DNA of 64,000 nucleotides from Isoetes taiwanensis (lineage: Eukaryota > Streptophyta > Lycopodiopsida > Isoetales > Isoetaceae), in assembly GCA_021234155.1 (NCBI GenBank), contig JAJEKV010000510.1, positions 62,001-126,000 on the forward strand, read 5' to 3'. The first letter of the stretch is position 1. The number at the start of each line of letters is the position of its first letter. The position numbers were made by a program, and so were the translations under genes. Below are positions 11,120 through 23,645 of this stretch, in pieces. Below the pieces are notes generated by a model that had not been told where the DNA came from, ran no database searches, and saw only the letters and a program-made list of their open reading frames with translations.

Positions 11120-12255
11120 AAGTTATCAATAGGTCAAATGCAGCTTGGCATTCATCTGTCCATTCTATTGTAATGAATTTGCTGTCACTCTTATTATACT
11201 TGCCAACACGTGTCAAAGCTGCCAAAGGACTTATGATATGTGAAAAGTTAGGCACATACATTCTTAAAAAACTTGTCAAGCCCATGAAACTCTTCACCTG
11301 TTTTAGGGTTTTAGGTGGAGCCAATTTCTTCAAAGCCTCCATTTTTCCTTCAGATACTTTGATCCCTTGAGTAGATACCTCATGGCCTAGCAACTCACCT
11401 TTAGAACAGAAAAATACACACTTCTTTGGATTCAAACACACTCCACCATTCATGCACAACTCCATTGTCATTGTCAGCAACTCTATATGTTTGGTTAGAG
11501 AAGTTCCCAGGCATAAATCATCCAAAAAAACCCTAAAGTTTGACATTGGCATGCTTTGGAATATTTTGTCCAGTGCTCTTTGAAAGGTAGCAGATGCATT
11601 CATTAAGCCAAATGGCATTTTCATCATGGCAAAAGTGCCCCAAGGGGTTATGAAAGAGGTCTTAGCTTGATCTGTCTCTTTTATCTTGATTTGATTGAAA
11701 CCTGAAAATCCATCTAAAAAAGAATATATTTCTTTCCCTGCAGTTGCATGCAACACTTCTTCTAGAAATGGTAATGGATAACAATCCTTAATAGTGGCCT
11801 TGTTTAGATCCCTGTAATCTATGCAAATCCTAATGCTCTTATTCTTTTTTTTTTCTGAGGGGAACAATGCAAATGACCCGGTCGGGGTTTGTTATCTCTT
11901 TAATAACCTCAGCTTCTTTCATCTTCAACAATTCCTCTCTGATCAGGGTAAGCAGTGATGCATTTATTCTTCTGAGTTTTTGCATTACAGGTTTAGCATT
12001 TTCTTTTATCTTTATTTCAAATTCACAGATATCAGTCCTCACTCCTACCAATTCTGTATAATCCCAGGCAAATACATCTTTCCAGTTCTCAAAGAAAACT
12101 TTTAAGGAAGCCTCATCTTTGCTATCAAAAAGATCTCCAAGGAAAAGTGTTCTTACCTGTCCATTTTTGTTGATGGTTAACTCTTTTACCTCTTTCTCCT
12201 GTTGTGCATCTATCACCAGAATAGGATAAAGTTGTGTTGCATCTTCCTTGTTCAA
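11120..12255 (-). pseudogene. Reverse transcriptase, copy 1 (fossil)
   Basis: The RT motifs appear in order: IDYRDLNKATIKDCYPLP, YSFLDGFSGFNQI, TSFITPWGTFAMMKMPFGL, NASATFQRALDKIF, then FLDDLCLGTS at the catalytic site, and finally the thumb with LKQVKSFMGLTSFLRMYVPNF. This is the Ty3/gypsy RT layout. The retroelement sequence continues on the other side of the DNA transposon. The equivalent in copy 2 lies at 20007-21046. Confidence 0.92.
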
Positions 12256-12277
12256 TTCATCTTCATTTATAGCTCCC

Positions 12278-12791
12278 TCACCAAATAGTCAAGGACGCGG
12301 TTCGCAAAAGTGCATCCGCTTCACAATTCTCCTCCCTAGGTATATGTTTGATCTCCCAAGCCTTGAACTTGCTTAGAAGTTGCAGTACCCTTTCTTTGAG
12401 CTCGACATGTCTTGGTTTTGGTGCGGTATTCTCCGGTGACTTTGTCACGCATATCAATTGAGAATCACCAAAGATAGATATGTTAGTCAAACCTAAAGCT
12501 AAAGATTCTTCTAGGCCAGCTATGAGTGCCTTATATTCGCCATATTTGAAGTGATTCCTTCATGCACTCTACCAACTTTGGATAAGAGTTTATTGGCACG
12601 AGTTTACGATCACAGTATGCTAGAGAAGATGCTATATTCAATTTGGTTGAAATTCCACCATCAAACCACAACACACCTTTATTGAGATTTGCTTCCATGC
12701 CAAGGTCACCTAAACGGTAGGTATGATTTCTATTGGTTTGCAAAAAGCGAAATGAGGCATTTTTAACACACGGCTCATCTTCAATCAACAT
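12278..12791 (-). pseudogene. Archaeal-type RNase H upstream of the RT, copy 1 (fossil)
   Basis: Motifs of the RVT_3/archaeal-type RNase H are visible: LWFDGGIS with the first acidic residue, GDSQLI around the second, and HIPREENCEADAL near the end. In this element it sits between protease and RT, whereas the better-known dual-RNase H gypsy elements carry the extra domain downstream of the RT. Copy 2 has the same arrangement (21258-21790), so it belongs to the family. Confidence 0.8.
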
Positions 12792-12799
12792 GTCTTGTT

Positions 12800-13210
12800 C
12801 TATAAAGTTGTGCTTTGATTAGCATCACCTGTTTTGTTGTATAGAGTTACAGTTCTTGCTCCATTTGAAATGGTTTTATCAATTTGCCCTTTGGACGAGA
12901 CAGGTCTAGCATCTACAGTGGATAACCATCTCCTTCCCAACAACAAGTCATATATGTCAGTCACATCACAATTATCTTCAAAAGCCACAACTATGAAACT
13001 GGCCTCAACAATTATACCTTCAATTTCTATTGGCACCTTTGTCACCAGTCCTATGGGTTTTATCTTAGCATTGGAGAATGACCTTAATATGACGGTGATG
13101 GTTGTTAGTACAAACAAGACCACATTTCTTCATTACATCTTTGAGGCATGACATTTAGTGGAGAGCCTCCATCTAGCAAGACCCTAGATAAATGCAAGTT
13201 ACCTAAACTA
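12800..13210 (-). pseudogene. Aspartic protease, copy 1 (fossil)
   Basis: The retropepsin signature LLDGGSPLNVMP is readable in the region around 13150-13200, matching copy 2 at about 22120-22170. It is followed by a beta-rich segment ending in YDLLLGRRWL, the typical end of a gypsy protease (ILGRxWL). The position between gag and pol fits. Confidence 0.8.
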
Positions 13211-13479
13211 GCTGAGCAAGTGAAGGCACCTGGATCTTTTTCTTCTTGAGGGGTAACTTTTTTATTGACCTACCCAGTTTTTTGACCATCACAGCACATA
13301 TAAGCACCTTCACCAAATAATTTATGTCATCATCATTTGCATCACTAATATGCTCATTATATCCTTTATATAATAGAAAACACTCATGATTTTTTGAAGG
13401 GCAATGAAGGGCTATGGAAGGGCAATGAAGGGCAGTTTGAAGGGCAATGAAGGGCAGTCGGCACCTCTCAAAGCACATG

Positions 13480-14997
13480 TGCAAGCCCACATGCTTTTTG
13501 AGTATGTGAATTAAAAACCACCTGAGTTAATATAACCTTCTCTGTCTCATGCACATCAGCAAATGAAATTTGTTCAACATTATTAGACCTCAATATTTTC
13601 TCTCTATAGCTAGGTGCAATTCTGAGAAGCGTGAGGAGATCTATGCTTACTTTAGAACTTTTTAGGATCATATCTAGCTCATCTAACTCTTTGTCCTTTT
13701 TATTAAATTTCTCAAAGGAGGTGGAGCTATCACCTAAACTTCTTTGTTGATGAGGAATGTTCTTGCTCATACCTTTATCAGGGTGTTCCACTTTCCACCA
13801 TTTTTTCTTGTTTGCACCACCATGATCTCTTCCTGCTCCTCATATTCCTCTACAAACCTAATGGCAGATGTTCCTTCCAATTTCTTGCCTTTGTCCTGCT
13901 TGTCAAAGTATTCTTTAACAAAACATTTGTCCTCAAGATGACCTATTTCCTTGCGAGAAATTGCACACAGTGCAGATCTTTCCAAAATGACCTTTCTTTC
14001 CACATTTTAAGCATGCCCTGTAATAGCAAATATCAGAAGGATGAGTATCTTTGAAACAATGTGCACAAGGAGGATAAGTTTTTTTGCTGTTCTTCAACTC
14101 CAAAAGTTGTTTGGTCAGCTCTGCAATGGTCTCAGACATTTTGGCCATCTCACTCTTGGATTCACCGATTTTAGGTGTAGCTTCTTCATCTTTGGATTTT
14201 CTTCTTTCTTTTTTTACTTTGCATACCGCAGAGGCGGATGCTCATACTCCCCTGCTCATAATCTGGATAAAAAGGGTCAAAGCACAATGGTTTACATGAT
14301 TATCAGGTAGAAAAAGACATATCATTAGATTTTAGTTGCCTTTTCAAAAGCCTTGTGTATGGTATCAAAACCTTCCCGATTTTGAATTTTTAGCATCTTT
14401 TCATTGCACCTTAGGCCTTGGTGACAGTCCTTTAATGAAAGCAGCCACGAAATAGAGTGTGGGAGTAGGTACCGACTCTTTTGGCATTTTCTCAAGTATG
14501 CACTAAGCCTTTCCACATAGTGGTTGATACTTTCACTGCCCTTATGCAAAAGTTTGTAGCTCGTTTGCTAACTCTTGAGGGGCAGATAGTTTGCCAAACC
14601 TAGCCAAAAATTGCTGCACAAGACTCTCATATGTATCAGTACCCATAACTGAGGTCACATGCTCACACCAAGCATATGCCTCATCAGATTTCATGCATCT
14701 CTTAAACTCAGAGAATCTACAGCCCTTTTTACAACCATAATCTCTATAATATTCATCAAATACTTTCAGAAAATGGTTAGCATTCATAGTTGGTTCAAAT
14801 ATGGGTGGAGTAATGGGCAAACTTAGCTCAAAATACTGTGGGATTGCACAATTTGGCTGCACCACAGTTGCAACAGGTACTCCTTGTGGTTCCAATGATT
14901 CTGGGGCTTCTTGTTGTTCATTTCTTCCTCTAGGAGCCATGAGTTCTTCGAAAACCAGGTGGAAATCTCGGTAGGACCTCCAAAATGTTGATGGCAA
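13480..14997 (-). pseudogene. Gag with zinc knuckle, copy 1 (fossil)
   Basis: The frame starts at MAPRGRNEQQEAPESLEPQG (ATG at 14940) and continues through the usual gypsy gag core (NANHFLKVFDEYYRDYG, EAYAWCEHV, QQFLARFGK). A C-x2-C-x4-H-x4-C zinc knuckle (CLKCGKKGHFGKIC) follows at about 14000-14045. The segment 13480-13800 links gag to the protease. Matching sequence in copy 2 runs from 23645 down to about 22300. Confidence 0.85.
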
Positions 14998-14999
14998 AC

Positions 15000-15338
15000 C
15001 TGGCTAAACCACCAACCTCAGGTCAAAGAAGTGATAATCTTGGTCTAGGACCTCCAGATCACTTGAGGTGATCACTCGTCTTTGGAATATCTGTGTTTAG
15101 ACCTCCAGAAAACAAGATTTCACTAGTTTCCCTAAAGCTAAAAAAGCTAGTCTTGTTCAAACAGGCACAGAAACCAATGCACTCAACATTTTGAGCCCAA
15201 ATAAGCATAGCATGATACAATGATATGTGTAAAAAGTGTTGTAGAAAGTCTATGCAAAGAATCTCCACGGTTGGTGAGGAATATTGATTCTTGATTGAGT
15301 CAGAAACTAGTCAATGGACTGGACAGTGCACCAAATTT
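15000..15338 (-). other. 5' leader and likely primer-binding region, copy 1
   Basis: This stretch lies between the gag start and the inner end of the 5' LTR. On the minus strand the first bases past the LTR are AAATTTGGTGCACTGTCC, a TGG-initial sequence where a tRNA primer-binding site is expected. Which tRNA it fits is unclear. The same sequence precedes the third LTR at 24025-24043. Confidence 0.5.
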
Positions 15339-17456
15339 TGCCAAATGAAAACGATGATGAATTTTTGATTCAACTATATTCTGACAGTGAGCACAGGACC
15401 TGCACAATAAGTGCATGCTATTTTCAAGGTCAAAAAATCAGTATGTGATTTAAAAAACATGTTTAAGCATCAAATATCTATAGAAAAAATGAGACAGACT
15501 TTGAAATATTAGATGATTGCTCTTCCCCCCTTTTTTTACTTTTTCAACTTTTCCTTTTCCAAATGATTGTACTAGATGCAACTGTAGCCTCGGATGCAAC
15601 GAGATCTGAGATATGTAGTTTTTTCTATTTTTTTCGAGTTAATTTAGATGCAAAGCGCAACAAATAATATTTTCCAAGGTCAAATTTTCATTCAACTGGA
15701 AGCAGAGTCATCACATTTGATATCATGTTAATGATCAAGATGATCAATTAACAAGTCATCTCTAAAAACACACAAATCATGAATTTTTTTGGATACAAAT
15801 TGATCATAATATGCCTCAGGATTGATTTCTTAAGGCAGGAGGATCTCTCAGCATCAATTCCGACTTCACTCTTGGTGCCGTCTTGAATGCGCAAAAGCCC
15901 ACGAAATTTTTTGAATCGATTTGCCCCCTTTTTGAAAATGCTACATTACGTTTCCATTCTTGCAAAATCCAACAGATTACTCGTCGTTTAGCACAGGCTT
16001 AGGGTTCTTGAGGTCAATCAGGTTAAATCGGGAGGATATAGTCATGATTAGGTAGTTTCCAGCTGCTAAAAATCCGTTTCTTGGCCTGCAAATTTTAGGG
16101 TTCTTGATTTTTCTTGCGAAGAAATATCCCACAGGCAGGAATGAAAAAGTGGGCCAAGGTATAAATATAGATCCATTTCCACTTTTTTTATTGATTACGT
16201 GGTCTCCTCCCACGCCAAGCTCGGCTCGTGTTTCGACTTGGCATGCCAGGGGGGACGCCACTTGGCAGAGGATGAGAGGGTAGATAGATGGGGGGTAGAT
16301 GTAGGTAGGTTTTACCATTTTTTTCAATGAGGCGCGTTTTCCAAGGAAGCCATTTAGAAGGTCAATATAAACTCTTTTTTCAAAAATGTTTGTGCCAGGT
16401 GGCATGATTTCATGAGGGCTACCAGGTGGTATCATCAAATTTTCGAATGGAATACTTTGATTTTTTTTTGTGGGAAAAATAAATGAAGTGACTAGGCATG
16501 GGACTTGGTGAGGTGGCAAAAATGATGATGATGTGGCACTTAAGGGTTGGTAACCATCTTTTCCCCTAGTCAAAATGATTTTTGGCAATAGGTTAGAATG
16601 AGGTGGCAAGGAGGAAGAACAAGGCTAATAGGCTCATTTTCCAAGCATTTCAATTTTATGGTTGACCAACTTTTGGGTTTGGTCAAAACTTGCCTAGTCA
16701 TCATTTGATGATGTAAAGTGATGTGATGATGTAGAATGATGTAATGATGTTGAGTGATATAATGGTGTGGAGTGATGTGATGATGTGGACACTTGTTGCT
16801 TAGGTGGCAACTTGGTGGATGACATATGGAAGTAACAAATAATGAGTGGACCAAAGTAGCTTTGTAGGTGATGACATGTGTGTCTAGCCATCATGCCATG
16901 TCACCTAGAAGTGGTGACTAGGCAAATTCGTGCTTAGCTTTTTCCTTCTTTTTTTTTTTTATTTTGGCTAGCAAAAAATGCTTTTTTAGCTTTAGCTACT
17001 TGGTGTGAAGTGCATGATAATGGAATGGTGTGATGAAGAATAGTAACATGAAACTTGATGCTAGGCAATCTCTTTGGTGTAACAACTTTCTTGGAAATTG
17101 TGCCTTAGGTAGTGGTAGGTCAACTATGGAACAAGAGGCTATGTGTGAGATGAATAATGGTATAGGGTATGGAGATGCAAAAAAAAACAAAATAAGGGTA
17201 ATGGTATATTGGAAATGAGGTCAATGTGAAGGAATAGAGTAGAAATGACAATATGAAGGAGAAAAATACCATTTTCATAGCTTGCAATCTTCATAGGGGT
17301 CTTCCAAACTTCTAGATGCTTAGATCCTCTCAATGTGTGACCTTGATTCCAGTTCAATGTCTTCACTTGGTTCTTCAACATAGTATCTTCTCTTTTTTTT
17401 TTGTAATATGAATAAGATTTGATGGCACCTTGCCATGTTGCCATAGCAGGGCAACA
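15339..17456 (-). repeat. Shared middle LTR, about 2.1 kb
   Basis: The boundaries are where the sequences of both flanking internal regions meet blocks found three times: TGCCAAATG at the left, GGGCAACA at the right. Its 2118 bases agree with the third LTR once the LINE is discounted. It serves as 5' LTR of copy 1 and 3' LTR of copy 2. It contains a run of TGATG-type short repeats (16700-16790). Confidence 0.85.
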
Positions 17457-18438
17457 TCATGCTAAACAAGGAAAAGAAATGGCTGGTCCCCTCAGCCTTG
17501 TGAGCAAAAAATGGAATATGACAAAAGAGTAATGATGGTAGTGCAAGAGAATGAAAATTCTGAGAATATGGGCAGCAAAGGTGATAAAAAGAGATGAAAA
17601 AAATGGGAATGAAGTTGGAGAAAGTCTGTGCAGATGGACATAGTGATGTGAATGATGCTTGAGTGAATGTCTTCAGAAGGATGTTTGTATGGAGCTGGAA
17701 CAGGGACTTGATTTTGAGAGTGATTTGACTCGTGACCTGACTTGACTTGTTTGACTTCTCTTGAAAGATGTGTGGAGCAGGAACAGTGACTTGAGTTGGG
17801 AGTATTTTTATCTTTTTCTAAAACTTGAGCCACCTTTATGGAAGGCTTATGGAAGGTAGCAGGCTGTGTTCTCTCTTTTTTGAAAATGATTTGGGAAGCA
17901 AGGGCTAGATGAGAATGGAACAAAGGCAGATGAAAATGAATGGAATGTATCAGGTGGACCTGCCAGTGTGGAAAATATGATGTCAGTACCACGCTCTCCG
18001 ATAAAGCGTAGTAATGTTTAGCTGTTTGGGATCTGCATCAATGAAGAATTCGCTGATATGAATTGGAGGGCAACTATTTATTTTCGGTGGAGATTATTGA
18101 TTTGGTGAACTGTCATGACAAGTTCTACATATGTTAGAAAATAACTCCTTCTGTGCTTTCATGACTGTGAACTCAACCTGCAACATCATAATACACACAA
18201 GATATTAAAGTTAAAACCTATTCTCTCTCTTTTCCTTTTTCTTTTTTTTTGAAAGTAATTTCAAAATAATGTCAAAAGAGCACAAGCACCCACATCTTTA
18301 AGGAACATGCCTGTTAATTTTAAAGCTAGTGTCTCTAATAATTCAAGTGGCTAACTATCCAAATGGCTATCCTATTCAAACAAACTCATACAAACATGTT
18401 GTTGCCAATATCTTTTAGATGTAATATGTTTATAGGGT

Positions 18439-19923
18439 TCATGAGCATTTGTCTGTTATGATATCTTCTAGGAAGTAAGAATTTGTACCGCTTGTCCTGA
18501 TTTTGTATGGCCCTTCCCATAAACAGTCAAATTTTGCTTTGTGTTTTCCCTTGCCTTGTCCCATTTGAGAACTAGCTCCCTTCTTTGAAACTTCCTTGCA
18601 ATTTGTGAATGGCTTTGAATCTTTCTTTGCATCTTTTGCCTTCTTAAGCAAGATGGCATTCTCTACTTCAAATCTCTCTTCTTCTAGATGGAGCAACCTA
18701 TCAAACCTATCTTTGTATGCTTCCTCCATCTGCATTTGAATCTTTAGAGCTAACCTTAAGGAAGGCAACTCTAGTTCCTTTGGAACAACATGACCTCAAC
18801 ACCATAGACAAGAGCAAAAGGAGTATGATTAGTAGCATTTTTAATTGTAGTTCTATATGCCCAAAGTGCATCATGTAATTTAAGGTGCCAATCCTTTTTA
18901 TGTACTTCTATTGTCTTCTTGAGAATACCTTTTAGAACTTTGTTGGTGGACTCAGCTTGGCCATTGCCCTGAGGGTAGTATGCTGAGCTTTTCACATGCT
19001 TTACTTTCAAGGTTTTTAGGAGGTTGCTGATCACATCATTTATGAACTGTGTGCCTCTGTCAGAAACTATTTTTAGAGGAATACCAAATCTAGTGCAAAT
19101 GTTTTCATGGAGGAACCTAGCAGTTGTTAAAGCATTTGCTTGTCCATTTGGTGAAAAAATATGTTGCCACCAGTATGTATTCATGCTGAGAGGGAGAATT
19201 TGGATGTATAGGCCCTATGAAGTCTAGTCCCCAAGTTTGGAATGGACCTGGAGACGTGATGCTAGTCAAGGCAGCAGGCTGAAGAATTCTTTTTCCATGT
19301 ATCTGGCATTTATGGCATCTCCTGATAGTCTCATAACAATCTTTAAACAAGCTGGGCCAGTAATATCCAGACTTGAGTATCTTCTTTGCAGTTGTATCAG
19401 CTGCATAATGGCCTCCACAAATTCCTTCATGGCAAGCTTCTAGAATCAACTCAGCTTCTGACCTATCAACACACCTTAGTAGAACACCAGATTGATCAAT
19501 CTTACATAATACCTCTCCAATCATTCTGTATGTTTTTGCTTTTTCTTTGAATCTTCTCAACTGACTGCTTGTAAAGTTTTCTGGTGCCTCTTCATGTTTG
19601 AGAAACTTGATGATTTCATCCTGCCAGTCCTCTTGCATCTTACTAGATAGCACAAGGTTAGTAGCAATGTCACACACTTCATCAGTACTTAAACCATTAA
19701 AATCTTCAAACTCAAACACCTTATTGGTCAAATAATCACTAGGACTCTTAATTGTTTTGACAGTCCTAACCTTTAAATTGTAATCCTGTATCTTGCATGC
19801 CCATCTACATAATTTAGCCTTACTCTGAGTTTTCTGGAACAGCATGGGAATAGGATTTTGATGTATCATTACTTTCACCTCATTGTGTTGAACTATATGA
19901 CCAAGCCTTTGCAGAAAAAACAT
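18439..19923 (-). pseudogene. Integrase with preceding RNase H-like segment, copy 2 (fossil)
   Basis: Continuous similarity to copy 1 covers the end of the RNase H-like segment (RWACKIQDYNLKVR), the HHCC zinc region (EACHEGICGGHYAADTTAKK), the core (WGLDFIGPIHP; ENICTRFGIPLKIVSDRGTQ with the second Asp; YYPQGNGQAESTNKVLK with the Gly/Asn-rich and Glu region) and the C-terminal segment. The Ty3/gypsy integrase assignment is firm. Confidence 0.9.
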
Positions 19924-20006
19924 TATTCCAGCTGCACTTTTTCCATTCTAGGGTATCGTTCTCGGCATCGGACCAAATTTCTTTGGCAAAAGATATTATT
20001 CCATGT

Positions 20007-21046
20007 TTACGCATGAGTGCTATGCCCTCTGACTTTGCTAGTGACACTGATATATGCCTGGAATGGTTGAGCAAGGTCTGGTGGTTTCAGAATCTCTGAT
20101 TGGCATATGGAAGTTATCAATAGGTCAAATGCAGCTTGGCATTCATCTGTCCATTCTATTGTAATGAATTTGCTGTCACTCTTATTATACTTGCCAACAC
20201 GTGTCAAAGCTGCCAAAGGACTTATGATATGTGAAAAGTTAGGCACATACATTCTTAAAAAACTTGTCAAGCCCATGAAACTCTTCACCTGTTTTAGGGT
20301 TTTAGGTGGAGCCAATTTCTTCAAAGCCTCCATTTTTCCTTCAGATACTTTGATCCCTTGAGTAGATACCTCATGGCCTAGCAACTCACCTTTAGAACAG
20401 AAAAATACACACTTCTTTGGATTCAAACACACTCCACCATTCCTGCACAACTCCATTGTCATTGTCAGCAACTCTATATGTTTGGTTAGAGAAGTTCCCA
20501 GGCATAGATCATCCAAAAAAACCCTAAAGTTTGACATTGGCATGCTTTGGAATATTTTGTCCATTGCTCTTTGAAAGGTAGCAGATGCATTCATTAAGCC
20601 AAATGGCATTTTCATCATGGCAAAAGTGCCCCAAGGGGTTATGAAAGAGGTCTTAGCTTGATCTGTCTCTTTTATCTTGATTTGATTGAAACCTGAAAAT
20701 CCATCTAAAAAAGAATATATTTCTTTCCCGCAGGTTGCATGCAACACTTCTTCTAGAAATGGTAATGGATAACAATCCTTAATAGTGGCCTTGTTTAGAT
20801 CCACCGTAATCTATGCAAATCCTAATGCTCTTATTCTTTTTTTTTCTCTGGGGAACAATGCAAGATGACCCGGTCGGGGTTTGTTATCTCTTTAATAACC
20901 TCAGCTTCTTTCATCTTCAACAATTCCTCTCTGATCAGGGTAAGCAGTGATGCATTTATTCTTCTGAGTTTTTGCATTACAGGTTTAGCATTTTCTTTTA
21001 TCTTTATTTCAAATTCCACGGATATATCAGTCCTCACTCCTACCAA
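20007..21046 (-). pseudogene. Reverse transcriptase, copy 2 (fossil)
   Basis: The motifs are as in copy 1: LNKATIKDCYPLP, YSFLDGFSGFNQI, MKMPFGLMNASATFQRAMDK, FLDDLCLGTS, then the thumb and the start of the RNase H-like segment (ILKPPDLAQPFQAY). The N-terminal part reads EAEVIKEITNPDRV. The matching stretch in copy 1 is interrupted by the DNA transposon. Confidence 0.9.
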
Positions 21047-21257
21047 TTCTGTATAATCCCAGGCAAATACATCTTTCCAGTTCTCAAAGAAAACTTTTTA
21101 AGGAAGCCTCATCTTTGCTATCAAAAAGATCTCCAAGGAAAAGTGTTCTTACCTGTCCATTTTGTTGATGGTTAACTCTTTTACCTCTTTCTCCCTTTGT
21201 GCATCTATCACGAGAATAGGATAAAGTTGTGTTGCATCTTCCTTGTTCAATTCATCT

Positions 21258-21790
21258 TCATTTATAGCTCCCTGACCAAATAGTCAAGAAGCACGTTTCG
21301 CAAAGTGCATCCGCTTCACAATTCTCCTCCCTAGGTATATGTTTGATCTCCCAAGCCTTGAACTTGCTTAGAAGTTGCGGTACCCTTTCTTTGAGCTCGA
21401 CATGTCTTGGTTTTGGTGCGGTATTCTCCGGTGACACATGCATATCAATTGAGAATCACCAAAGATAGATATGTTAGTCAAACCTAAAGCTAAAAGATTC
21501 TTCTAGGCCAGCTATGAGTGCCTTATATTCGGCCATATTTGAAGTGATTCCTTCATGCACTCTACCAACTTTGGATAAGAGTTTATTGGCACGTTTACGA
21601 TCCGCAGCTGCGAGAAGATGCTATATTCAATTTGGTTGAAATTCCACCATCAAACCACAACACACCTTTATTGAGATTTGCTTCCATGCCAAGGTCACCT
21701 AAGCGGATAGGTATGATTTCTATTGGTTTGCAAACGTAAAGCAGGCATTTTTAACACACTGGCTCATCTTCAATCAACATGTCTTGTTCT
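21258..21790 (-). pseudogene. Archaeal-type RNase H upstream of the RT, copy 2 (fossil)
   Basis: This is the same domain and position as in copy 1, with GITSNMAEYKALIAGLE-like residues around 21490-21550 and HIPREENCEADAL near 21310. The conserved location in both copies shows that the order protease, RNase H, RT is a feature of the family. Confidence 0.75.
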
Positions 21791-22068
21791 ATAAAGTTAT
21801 GCAGATTAGCATCACCTGTTTTGTTGTATAGAGTTCTGAGTTCTTGCTCCATTTGAAATGGTACACGCGCCCTTTGGACCGGACAGGTCTAGCATCTACA
21901 GGTGGATAACCATCTCCTTCCCAACAACAAGTCATATATGTCCGGTCACATCACAATTATCTTCAAAAGCCACAACTATGAAATTGGCCTCAACAATTAT
22001 ACCTTCAATTTCTATTGGCACCTTTGTCACCGATCCTATGGGTTTTATCTTAGCATTGGAGAATGACC

Positions 22069-23645
22069 TTAATATAACAGGGTGATGGTTGAGTGGCAAC
22101 AAGACCACATTTCTTCATTACATCTTTGAGGCATGACATTTAGTGGAGAGCCTCCATCTAGCAAGACCCTAGATAAATGCAAGTTACCTAAACTAGGTGA
22201 GCAAGTGAAGGCACACGGATCTTTTTCTTCTTGAGTTAATATAACCTTCTCTGTCTCATGCACATCGACAAATGAAATTTGTTCAACATTATTAGACCTC
22301 AATATTTTCTCTCTATAGCTAGGTGCAATTGAAGCGTGGGGAGATCTATGCTTACTTTAGAACTTTTAGGATCATATCTAGCTCATCTAACTCTTTGTCC
22401 TTTTTTTATTAAACTTCTCAAAAGGAGGTGGAGCTATCACCTAAACTTCTTTGTTGGCGGGGAATGTTCTTGCTCATACCTTTATCTGCAGGTGTTCCAC
22501 TTTCCACCATTTTTCTTGTTTGCACCACCATGATCTCTTCCTGCTCCTCATATTCCTCTACAAACCTAATGGCAGATGTTCCTTCCAATTTCTTGCCTTT
22601 GTCCTGCTTGTCAAAGTATTCTTTAACAAAACATTTGTCCTCAAGATGACCTATTTCCTTGCGAGAATTGCACCGCAAATGAGATCTTTCCAAAATGACC
22701 TTTCTTTCCACATTTTAAGCATGCCCTGTAATAGCAAATATCAGAAGGATGAGTATCTTTGAAACAATGTGCACAAGGAGGATAAGTTTTTTTGCTGTTC
22801 TTCAACTCCAAAAGTTGTTTGGTCAGCTCTGCAATGGTCTCAGACATTTTGGCCATCTCACTCTTGGATTCACTGATTTTAGGTGTAGCTTCTTCATCTT
22901 TGGATTTTCTTCTTTCTTTTTGCACTGCATACACAGGCAGATGCTCATACTCCTGCTCATAATCTGGATAAAAAGGGTCAGCACAATGGTTTACATGATT
23001 ATCAGGTAGAAAAGACATATCATTAGAGATTTTAGTTGCCTTTTCAAAAGCCTTGTGTATGGTATCAAAACCTTCCTGATTTTGAATTTTTAGCATCTTT
23101 CTGTGCACCTTAGGCCTTGGTGACAGTCCTTTAATGAAAGCAGCCACGAAATAGAGTGTGGAAGTAGGTACGACTCTTTTGGCATTTTCTCAAGTATGCA
23201 CTAAAGCCTTTCCACATAGTGGTTGATACTTTCACCTGCCCTTATGCAAAAGTTTGTAGCTCGTTTGCTAACTCTTGGGGGCGGATAGTTTGCCAAACCT
23301 AGCCAAAAATTGCTGCACAAGACTCTCATATGTATCAAGTACCCATAAGCGAGGTCACATGCTCACACCAAGCATATGCCTCATCAGATTTCATGCATCT
23401 CTTAAACTCGAAGAGAATCTCTGACCCTTTTTTACAACCATAATCTCTATAATATTCATCAAATACTTTTGGAAAATGGTTAGCATTCATAGTTGGTTCA
23501 AATATGGGTGGAGTAATGGGCAAACTTAGCTCAAAATCTTTGTGGGATTGCACAATTTGGCTGCACCACCGGTTACAACAGGTACTCCTTGTGGTTCCAA
23601 TGATTCTGGGGCTTCTTGTTGTTCATTTCTTCCTCTAGGAGCCAT
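22069..23645 (-). pseudogene. Gag and protease, copy 2 (fossil)
   Basis: Gag begins at the ATG at 23645 (MAPRGRNEQQEAPES). The core (NANHFPKVFDEYYRDYG), the zinc knuckle (CLKCGKKGHFGKI) and the protease motif LLDGGSPLNVMP follow in order. Two stretches near the gag-protease junction that are present in copy 1 (13240-13490) are absent here. Confidence 0.85.

Larger units (their letters stand above)
1..17456 (-). mobile_element. Ty3/gypsy LTR retrotransposon, copy 1 (fossil)
   Basis: The element reads on the minus strand: 5' LTR 15339-17456, leader, gag, protease, an archaeal-type RNase H, reverse transcriptase, an RNase H-like connection segment, integrase, a long 3' region, then the 3' LTR at 1-572. 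The pol order and RT/integrase motifs place it in Ty3/gypsy, probably near the Tat lineage because of the extra RNase H. It is broken, in roughly a dozen places, and is also interrupted by a 7.9 kb DNA transposon at 3244-11108. LTR similarity to the neighbouring copy indicates a recent insertion. Confidence 0.9.

Noticed and set aside
16690-16800. TGATG-rich array as a possible CRISPR-like or satellite repeat
   Set aside because: It is a simple-sequence stretch inside the LTR with no regular spacers, and recurs in the third LTR as part of the element.
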